From positions 45,944 to 109,943 of the forward strand of contig NZ_JACHXN010000005.1 of assembly GCF_014192095.1 (NCBI RefSeq): a stretch of DNA of 64,000 bases, read 5' to 3'. The notes beneath the pieces are model-generated. The model was not told the origin of the DNA. It searched no databases and saw only the letters and a program-made list of their open reading frames with translations. This document shows positions 56,475 through 64,000 of the stretch, one piece after another. The position numbers and the translations under genes were made by a program. Every line of letters begins with the position of its first letter. Position 1 is the stretch's first letter. Origin of the DNA: Phyllobacterium trifolii. GTDB lineage: Bacteria; Pseudomonadota; Alphaproteobacteria; Rhizobiales; Rhizobiaceae.

Positions 56475-59006
56475 TTATTCGGCAGCGATGCTGAATGTGC
56501 GCGCCTCCACCGGGAACCGGCAGGTAACGAGCGTACCTTTGCCGGCGCCGCTATCGATATCGACCGTACCACCATGCAATTCGACGAAACCCTTGACAAT
56601 GGAAAGTCCGAGGCCGGCTCCACGCTTGCGGCCGCCATTGGGATAGGGCTGGAAGCGCTTGAAGATGCTGTCGAGAACATAATCCGGCATGCCTGGGCCA
56701 TTGTCCTTGACGCTGAACACCATTTCGGCCTGGTCGCGCCAGCATGCGAGCGTCACCGTGCTGCCTTCGGGCGCGTAGTTGGCAGCATTGCTGAGAAGAT
56801 TGGATAGAACCTGCTTGACCCGGCTGGCATCGGCACGAAACGAACCCGTTCCTGGTGCGATGCGGATGTCGAGCAGGATATTATGCTCCCTGAATCGTTG
56901 CGCCACTTTCTCTGATGCAGTGGCGATCGCATCGGTGACCGACACATCGCTGATATCAAGTTCCATGATGCCGGCGTCTACAGTAGCGAGATCGAGAATG
57001 TCGTTGACGATCGTCAGCAGCACCGAAGAGGACGTGCCGATGTGATCAAGATAATCGCGTTGACGGTCATTGAGCGGCCCTGTCATCGGTGTCTGCAGAA
57101 GCTCGGTAAAGCCTATGATATTGGTCAAAGGCGATCGCAACTCATAGGAGACATGCTGGACGAAATCATTCTTCAGCTCATCCGTCCGCTCCAAAGCTTC
57201 ATTCTTCTCCTTCAGCGCCCGTTCCACTTGTACCGAGTCCGTCACATCAACGAAGGTCAGCATCGTCTGGCCGTTTGGTAGCGGCGCCGTCGCATAGTAG
57301 AGAATTTTGCCGGAGCTCAGTTCGAGATGTCCGGAGAGAGACAGCCGCTCGTCGTCAAAACCCGTCACAGTGGTGACAAAGGTTTCCCAATGCGCAGCAT
57401 CCGAGACCGGCTCGCACAGGCGGCGAATGGCTGAAATGTGCATACCTTCAGAGATTTGCTCGCGCTTCAGCGACCAGAGGGAAGCGAAAGCAGGATTCGA
57501 TAGACGAATCTTTCCGTCTGAGCCGAAAACGGCGACGCCTTCCGCCAGATGGTCCAACGTCTGACCCTGCACCTTGATCAACGTGTTGTAACGGCTTTGC
57601 AGCTCCAGCTTCTCGGTAAGGTTTTCGAAGACCCAGGTTACCCCGCCCTTTGGCTGCGGATTGACGATCACACGCAGCGTGCGCCCATCGGTCAGATACC
57701 AGATATGCTCCTGCGATTCGACCGAATGATAGGCCGCCAAGACTGTTTCCTTCCATCGGCGCCAATCTTGCTGTTCCGGCAGGATTCCATCACTGCGGAA
57801 ACGATCGAGCAGCATCGCATTGTCGGGGCTACTTTCAAGGAATGCCATGTCCAGTCCCCAGAGCTTGGCAAACGCCTGGTTGTGGAACTGCAGCTTACGA
57901 TTGGCGTCGAACATCGCGACAGCGGTGTTCAACTGGTCGAGCGTGTCCGAATGATTGAGAACCGTTCGCTTGAACTCTTCACGGATCAGTTCGACCTCGC
58001 TGACGTCGGTCGCGAGGCCGGCCGAACCCGCACTACTGGCCACATCGGTGACCCGGAAGACATGGCGATCGCCACCAACCACAGTCGACAGCTGATCCTG
58101 GAAGCGCCGGTTTGCTACTTTGTCGCGTTCGATCTTTTCTCGCGCCTGTGCGCCGAACAATTCGCGACCGTCCCGAATCGCAATCTGCGGATCGCGAACA
58201 TCAACAGCCTTGGCATAGGCCATGTTCACCCAGTTGAGACGGCCATCGCCATCACGGCTCCAGGACGGCATATCGATCGATTCCAGCAAGCCGCGCAGCG
58301 TGGTGACGGCCTCATTAAGCTGATAGTTTTCAGACTTGAGGAGCGCCTGCGCGACCCGGGTCTCACCGAGATTGATGAAACGCACTATTGCATAACCGCC
58401 GGAGGTGCGGCCCTGCACTTCCAGCGGTGCGCCCTTCGAGGTTTCGACCGCAATGTCGAATGGGCGTGCTTTTTCGCGCAAGGCCGAGATGGAACGATCA
58501 AGCAGCGTAACCGAATCGACACGAAGCCATCGTCCGAAGGCCAAAAACAGCGCACGGCCTTCTGGCACGCCAATCTCTGGAGGAAGAGTGCCAATGAGAT
58601 TGGGCGTACTCGAAGCGCCTTCCCACACGATCACACGCTGATCCTTGAGATTAAGCAGCGCCTCATTGCGCTGGACCGTCACGTTGAGGTCCGCAACCTT
58701 GTCGCGCAGCTGGCGATTTTCTTGGGCAATACGACTGCGCTCGCGAATAAGCCAGCCGGCGGACAGCAGCGCTGCACCCATGGCGCCAAGGAAAATAGCG
58801 AACTGCACGACTTCGAACGTACCGACCTCTACGCCGAAGGGTGTCGTGATTTTTCCGAGCGCGTCCTGTGCACGAGCTGACGGGGAAGACATCAACAGGA
58901 CCGGCAGGGCTGAACTTGTGCCTTTAGCCAGGATCCTTCGCAGTCTGTCCAGCACCGGTCCGTGTGCTGCATGTTTACTGCGAACATCACTTGTCCCAAT
59001 TTTCAT
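56475..59006 (-). CDS. PAS-domain sensor histidine kinase, membrane-anchored
   Basis: 843 residues. An N-terminal stretch with LPVLLMSSPSARAQ, a membrane segment (VVQFAIFLGAMGAALLSAGW), a short coiled coil (RSRIAQENRQLRDKVADLN), then several PAS-like modules (for example LLESIDMPSWSRDGDGRLNW and LDHLAEGVAVFGSDGKIRLS). The His box is FVQHVSYELRSPLTNIIGF (His near 617), the ATPase has N box LLSNAANYAPEGS and G boxes VKDNGPGMPD and GAGLGLSIVKGF. No response regulator lies beside it. It resembles the PleC/DivJ-like kinases of Alphaproteobacteria, but its role is unknown. The TsaE-AmgK gene starts 7 nt after its stop. Confidence 0.9.
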   Translation of the reverse strand: MKIGTSDVRSKHAAHGPVLDRLRRILAKGTSSALPVLLMSSPSARAQDALGKITTPFGVEVGTFEVVQFAIFLGAMGAALLSAGWLIRERSRIAQENRQLRDKVADLNVTVQRNEALLNLKDQRVIVWEGASSTPNLIGTLPPEIGVPEGRALFLAFGRWLRVDSVTLLDRSISALREKARPFDIAVETSKGAPLEVQGRTSGGYAIVRFINLGETRVAQALLKSENYQLNEAVTTLRGLLESIDMPSWSRDGDGRLNWVNMAYAKAVDVRDPQIAIRDGRELFGAQAREKIERDKVANRRFQDQLSTVVGGDRHVFRVTDVASSAGSAGLATDVSEVELIREEFKRTVLNHSDTLDQLNTAVAMFDANRKLQFHNQAFAKLWGLDMAFLESSPDNAMLLDRFRSDGILPEQQDWRRWKETVLAAYHSVESQEHIWYLTDGRTLRVIVNPQPKGGVTWVFENLTEKLELQSRYNTLIKVQGQTLDHLAEGVAVFGSDGKIRLSNPAFASLWSLKREQISEGMHISAIRRLCEPVSDAAHWETFVTTVTGFDDERLSLSGHLELSSGKILYYATAPLPNGQTMLTFVDVTDSVQVERALKEKNEALERTDELKNDFVQHVSYELRSPLTNIIGFTELLQTPMTGPLNDRQRDYLDHIGTSSSVLLTIVNDILDLATVDAGIMELDISDVSVTDAIATASEKVAQRFREHNILLDIRIAPGTGSFRADASRVKQVLSNLLSNAANYAPEGSTVTLACWRDQAEMVFSVKDNGPGMPDYVLDSIFKRFQPYPNGGRKRGAGLGLSIVKGFVELHGGTVDIDSGAGKGTLVTCRFPVEARTFSIAAE

Positions 59007-59124
59007 ATCAACCGTCGCTGCCCCATCCTGACGAATGCCGGTTATTCCCTACCGCTCCACCTGGAACACCGTCATCCCGAATCACTACAATAAACCTTGA
59101 GCGAATCGACGGGAAGAACTAGGC

Positions 59125-59162
59125 GCAAAAAAGAAAACCGAAGGATTTGTCAATCCTCCGGT
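59125..59162 (-). terminator. Terminator after ahcY
   Basis: On the minus strand ACCGGAGGATT, loop GACA, AATCCTTCGGT (one G-T pair), followed by TTTTCTTTTTTG, about 32 bp after the ahcY stop. Confidence 0.85.
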
Positions 59163-59193
59163 CTCTATATCTTGTGGGTGTATACTAATCAGA

Positions 59194-60594
<1,401 letters not shown>

Positions 60595-60696
60595 CTCGTT
60601 CAGCTCCGTCTTCGTTTTCATTTGGCCGCGCACTATCTGATCGGGCGACCGGAGATGAAGTTGACTAGCAGATTAGACCCCGCCGCACAATGGGAT

Positions 60697-60712
60697 ATAA
60701 AGAAATCCTTAT
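60697..60712. promoter_or_regulatory. Imperfect palindrome upstream of ahcY
   Basis: ATAAAGAAATCCTTAT is a near-palindrome of the form ATAArGAnnTCyTTAT, about 103 bp before the ahcY start. AT-rich palindromes of this type are typical of ArsR-family regulators such as SahR, which controls ahcY in other proteobacteria. The assignment is by position and shape only. Confidence 0.35.
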
Positions 60713-60747
60713 GCGTGCATATGATTCGACATGGAGAGTTACGTCAA

Positions 60748-61062
60748 TCAGGCTTCTTCGCCAAACTTGTCGGCAATGAGCGTGCCGAGAGCCTTCATCA
60801 ATTCGCGCGCCTGTACACCGGACGCGCTGACCTTGATGCAGCACCCGGGAGATGCGGCAAGCATCATCAAGCCCATGATCGAAGTACCGCCGACGGTCAT
60901 TCCATCCTTTTCAACACGGACATGGACGTCGTAGCCGTCGACGAGCTGGACGAACTTGGCAGATGCGCGCGCGTGCAGACCACGCCGGTTGACGATCTCG
61001 AATTCCTCGACAAGTGCGTTATCCGGGTCAAACGTACCGGTTGTTTCGGCAGTCAGGCGCAT
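60748..61062 (-). CDS. ptsH: Phosphocarrier protein HPr
   Basis: 104 residues with the phosphorylated His in NRRGLHARASAKFVQ and the regulatory Ser in GGTSIMGLMMLAASPG, the site that HprK modifies. It has an N-terminal extension of about 20 residues before the HPr fold. With EIIA and HprK it forms the regulatory, sugar-independent phosphotransferase chain of Alphaproteobacteria. AGAGGAA precedes the ATG. Confidence 0.95.
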   Translation of the reverse strand: MRLTAETTGTFDPDNALVEEFEIVNRRGLHARASAKFVQLVDGYDVHVRVEKDGMTVGGTSIMGLMMLAASPGCCIKVSASGVQARELMKALGTLIADKFGEEA

Positions 61063-61086
61063 CTATTTCCTCTTTGAGCATAAGCC

Positions 61087-61488
61087 CTATTTGGCTGTCA
61101 GCACCTGACTGGCCACATTGATATACTTCCGTCCTGCATCCTGACCTTCGCGCAATGCTGCTGCCATGTCATTGGTAACCCGCACACTGGAAAGCTTGAT
61201 CAGCATCGGCAGATTAACTCCCGCAATGACTTCGATCCGCCCCGATTCCATCACCGAGATGGCCAGATTAGAAGGCGTACCACCAAACATATCTGTCAGG
61301 ATAATAACGCCCGAACCATTGTCGGCACGGGCAACTGCATCGACGATGTCACGCCGCCGCTGCTCCATATCGTCATCCGCACCGATCGAGACGGTTTCCA
61401 AATATTCCTGCTGGCCGACCACATGCTCCACGGCATGATGAAATTCTTCAGCCAGTCTTCCGTGCGTCACAAGCACGAGTCCGATCAT
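61087..61488 (-). CDS. manX: PTS mannose-type EIIA protein
   Basis: 133 residues. Active His in LVLVTHGRLAEEF; IILTDMFGGTPSNLA is the family signature. No EIIB/C/D membrane partner is present, so it probably acts as a regulator, receiving phosphate from HPr. It lies 24 bp upstream of the HPr gene in the same operon. Confidence 0.93.
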   Translation of the reverse strand: MIGLVLVTHGRLAEEFHHAVEHVVGQQEYLETVSIGADDDMEQRRRDIVDAVARADNGSGVIILTDMFGGTPSNLAISVMESGRIEVIAGVNLPMLIKLSSVRVTNDMAAALREGQDAGRKYINVASQVLTAK

Positions 61489-61672
61489 TCTGAAACTGCT
61501 CCTGTCGCGCCAGCCCCTTGGGTTTGGGCTTTTTACTGCGCATTGAATGCCCCGTTTGGCAGGTGTCGCATTTTGGCAGGACGAATCGTGAAGGCAAGCG
61601 GAAAAATGGCCTGAGCAAGACGGTCAGTCATTTTATCGCAGTGCAACATTGCAACCATTTGAATCGATTGTC

Positions 61673-62131
61673 CTATTTCTTCCAAAACGCCCGGAAAAGC
61701 CTCGCCTCCACGGCCCGGCAAGCTGCTTCCACCTCCCGTTCAGGTAAAATTAAATGTGGCACCGCGACGCCTTCGAGCACTATTCTAGCGTCACCAGCAA
61801 ATCGAATGGCTTGTCCGGGCTTGGTCAGTTCAACGGCAAGATGGATCACCCCGCAAGTCTCAAAATCAACCGTATGCAAGCCCGAGCCGCGCACCTCCAT
61901 GCCGCCCTGCAATGAGGCAGGGGCAGCGCAGATCAAGCGGCCGGATATGGCTTGCAAAAGACACTGATCATCGCAAATCAGGGCGGCAAATGCGCCTCTG
62001 CCAGCCGCTCGCCGCACCAGTTCACTGGCAATCGATGATTTACCCGATCCGGAAGGGCCCGAAATCAAGATGCCGCGATCGCTGACAAGGACCGCGGTCG
62101 CGTGCACATGCCCATCCGGCTCGACAATCAT
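61673..62131 (-). CDS. hprK: HPr kinase/phosphorylase, short alphaproteobacterial form
   Basis: 152 residues, only the C-terminal kinase domain of Gram-positive HprK. Walker A is LISGPSGSGKSSIA; LICDDQCLL and MEVRGSGLHTVDF (the HprK signature region) follow. It phosphorylates the Ser of HPr. The ATG overlaps the chvG stop (TGATG), so it is coupled to the two-component sensor. Confidence 0.93.
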   Translation of the reverse strand: MIVEPDGHVHATAVLVSDRGILISGPSGSGKSSIASELVRRAAGRGAFAALICDDQCLLQAISGRLICAAPASLQGGMEVRGSGLHTVDFETCGVIHLAVELTKPGQAIRFAGDARIVLEGVAVPHLILPEREVEAACRAVEARLFRAFWKK

Positions 62132-63936
62132 CAGACCTCAACTGGAATAATGGCGACGAACTTCGCACCGAGATAATTGTCAGGGTCTTTGAAGTCGATA
62201 ATGTTCTCGGCATTCAATGTGCCGCCATGAGCCTCGATTATCTGACGGCTGATGGATAGTCCCAGGCCCGAGTTCTGACCGAAGGCCTCTCCGGATGGCC
62301 GATCCGTATAAAACCGTTCGAAAATCCGGTCGATCTGTTCTACTCGGATACCTGGGCCGTTGTCCTCGACGGTAATTCTGATGCGGTCGCCCATATGTTC
62401 CAGCGTCACCGTGATAACGCCGTCCTCGACGGGAACGAACGACCGCGCATTTTCGATCAGATTGGAGACGACCTGGCCGAGCCGTAGATCATGGCCGGCG
62501 ACAAAGAAACCCTTCCTGTTGTTCGGCAACTTGCCCACGACCAATTCGATGCGGGTATCTTTCTTGTTCCGCCGGACCTCGCGCGCGGCGGTGACGAGGT
62601 TGCCCAACAGATACTTGAGATCGACGTGCTCTGAATCCTCACGTGCGAGTTCAGCGTCCAGTCGCGAGGCGTCAGAGATATCGGTGATCAGGCGATCGAG
62701 GCGGCGCACGTCGTGCTGGATCACATCCATGAGCCGTTTCTTCGACTCTTCGTTTCTGGCAAGCGGCAACGTCTCTACGGCGCTTCGCAACGAAGTTAGT
62801 GGATTTTTGAGTTCGTGACTCACGTCGGCCGCAAAACTCTCAATCGACTCGATGCGGGCATAGAGCGCATTGGTCATGTCACGGATCGATGTCGAAAGAT
62901 GGCCGATTTCATCCTGCCGCTCGGAAAAATCCGGTATCTCCTCGCGATTCTTCACGCCGTGCCGGACGCGATCGGCAGCGGCAGCAAGACGGCGAAGCGG
63001 ATTGGCAATCGTCGAGGCGAGAAAGAGCGATAGAATAGCCATTACCAGCGCAGCAACCGTAAAGACACGGATGATCGCATAGCGCTCACCCTGAACGATC
63101 TTGTCGATATCGCCGCCTTCGGTCGAAAGAAGGAGCACGCCGAGCACGGCACGAAACCGCTGGATCGGCACTGCGACCGAGACGATCTGCTCTCCCTTTT
63201 CGGTCATGCGGACGACGGTTGCAGGAGAACCGGTCAGCGCTTTCATGATTTCGGGATAAGAGGATCCATTGCCACCAGGCTGTTCCTGATAAACCGGTAG
63301 GTCGCTACGGCGCAAAAGCCGTGTCATGCGGTTGGTCAGGCGTTCGAAAAAGCTCGGCTCCTCGCCATCGATCGGCGGAAGCTCGTACCGGAGAACCTGG
63401 CCGCGCGAATAGAGATGGCGCGAATCCAGCAGCAGATTGGAATCCCGGTCATAGATGCGAGCACGCGTACGCGTCGGTGAAATGAGCCTGCGCAGGACCG
63501 GCGCCACGCGCTCCGGATTGATGGGGAAATCGAGATTATCCAGAACGTCGGGTGACGGCGTAATACTCTGACCAGCCTGCAGTTCCAGCAGCTTCTCTGG
63601 GTCGATGGCAATGGAGTTCGTATCGACTGTTGCCGATGACGCTATGGCACCCGCGATGATCTCGCCCTGCGTCATCAGGCTCTCGACGCGAGCATCGATC
63701 AATCCGTCGCGGAACTGATTGAGGTACATGATGCCTGACAGAAGCACGGCCAGGCCGGCCAGATTGAGAAAAAGAATGCGCCGGGTCAGGCTCGAGAACA
63801 GATAGTTGCCAAAAACACGATTGAGCGGACGGAAAAAGCGGCGCAAAGCCAGCGAACGCTTGCGGCGCATAACGGCGCTTTTGCGCGTGATATTGCCGCC
63901 TTGCAGTTCGGCTACCATCTTTGCCTCAGACATCAT
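62131..63936 (-). CDS. chvG: Sensor histidine kinase ChvG/ExoS
   Basis: 601 residues: an N-terminal basic stretch, membrane helix 1 (ILFLNLAGLAVLLSGIMYL), a periplasmic sensor domain of about 200 residues, membrane helix 2 (VFTVAALVMAILSLFLAST), HAMP, His box FAADVSHELKNPLTSLRSA, N box NLIENARSFVP, and G boxes VEDNGPGI and GLGLSISRQIIEAHGG. ChvG/ExoS with ChvI controls acid response and exopolysaccharide in rhizobia. The gene for ChvI should lie just beyond the right edge. Two in-frame ATGs (63936, 63933) are possible starts. Confidence 0.95.
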   Translation of the reverse strand: MMSEAKMVAELQGGNITRKSAVMRRKRSLALRRFFRPLNRVFGNYLFSSLTRRILFLNLAGLAVLLSGIMYLNQFRDGLIDARVESLMTQGEIIAGAIASSATVDTNSIAIDPEKLLELQAGQSITPSPDVLDNLDFPINPERVAPVLRRLISPTRTRARIYDRDSNLLLDSRHLYSRGQVLRYELPPIDGEEPSFFERLTNRMTRLLRRSDLPVYQEQPGGNGSSYPEIMKALTGSPATVVRMTEKGEQIVSVAVPIQRFRAVLGVLLLSTEGGDIDKIVQGERYAIIRVFTVAALVMAILSLFLASTIANPLRRLAAAADRVRHGVKNREEIPDFSERQDEIGHLSTSIRDMTNALYARIESIESFAADVSHELKNPLTSLRSAVETLPLARNEESKKRLMDVIQHDVRRLDRLITDISDASRLDAELAREDSEHVDLKYLLGNLVTAAREVRRNKKDTRIELVVGKLPNNRKGFFVAGHDLRLGQVVSNLIENARSFVPVEDGVITVTLEHMGDRIRITVEDNGPGIRVEQIDRIFERFYTDRPSGEAFGQNSGLGLSISRQIIEAHGGTLNAENIIDFKDPDNYLGAKFVAIIPVEV

Positions 63937-64000
63937 GATTCGGTTGGCTCATCGCATTCATGCAGCGGCGAGACAACCTTGTTTTACAGCGGATCACGTA

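Noticed and set aside
63937-64000. Possible end of chvI at the right edge
   Set aside because: Only 64 bases remain and none of the open frames matches the usual ChvI C-terminus.

Overview
The window is a GC-rich alphaproteobacterial chromosome segment, most like the Rhizobiales (Phyllobacterium, Brucella/Ochrobactrum or Mesorhizobium relatives). The evidence is the gene order chvG-hprK-EIIA-HPr-ahcY, trpF-trpB-trpA-accD-folC, infC, rpmI-rplT-pheST, pmtA beside dnaJ/dnaK, a TsaE-kinase fusion, and AddAB instead of RecBCD. I saw no insertion sequence, phage gene, CRISPR array, tRNA or rRNA. Family calls rest on reading motifs by eye; no search was run.

Layout. 1-2388 (-): two consecutive RTX calcium-binding repeat proteins, the second cut by the window edge. 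2389-2941: a long AT-rich regulatory gap with a 21-bp-phased repeat and a palindromic operator. 2942-13834: a hexuronate-use island with uxaA (+), a four-gene ABC importer, uxuB and uxaC (-), then a GntR/FCD regulator and uxuA (+). Galacturonate and glucuronate would be isomerised by UxaC, reduced by UxuB, and dehydrated by UxaA or UxuA to 2-keto-3-deoxygluconate. Three related AT-rich palindromes mark the three promoter regions. 14254-22222: cell-envelope and housekeeping genes (RlpA-like, gshB, comM, a BTLCP peptidase, a PHB depolymerase, pyrF, pmtA).

22310-31674: dnaJ and dnaK separated by an unrecognised AT-rich gene, an HtpX-like protease divergent from dnaK, a Gfo/Idh/MocA oxidoreductase, a LysR regulator divergent from an aldo-keto reductase, and an LpxO/OlsC-like hydroxylase. 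31741-37587 (-): the translation block infC, methyltransferase, rpmI-rplT, pheS-pheT. infC starts at AUU. The leaders of rpmI and pheS carry two copies of the same sequence element just before their ribosome-binding sites, which is the most novel-looking signal here.

37802-47013 (+): a hydrolase, a BenE transporter, DUF2852, two small enzymes, then trpFBA-accD-folC. 47084-63936 (-): trxA, addA-addB, a MurU-like uridylyltransferase, a TsaE-AmgK fusion, a PAS sensor kinase, ahcY, the HPr/EIIA/HprK regulatory phosphotransferase genes and the chvG (exoS) sensor kinase. The window ends just upstream of chvG, where its partner chvI would be expected.
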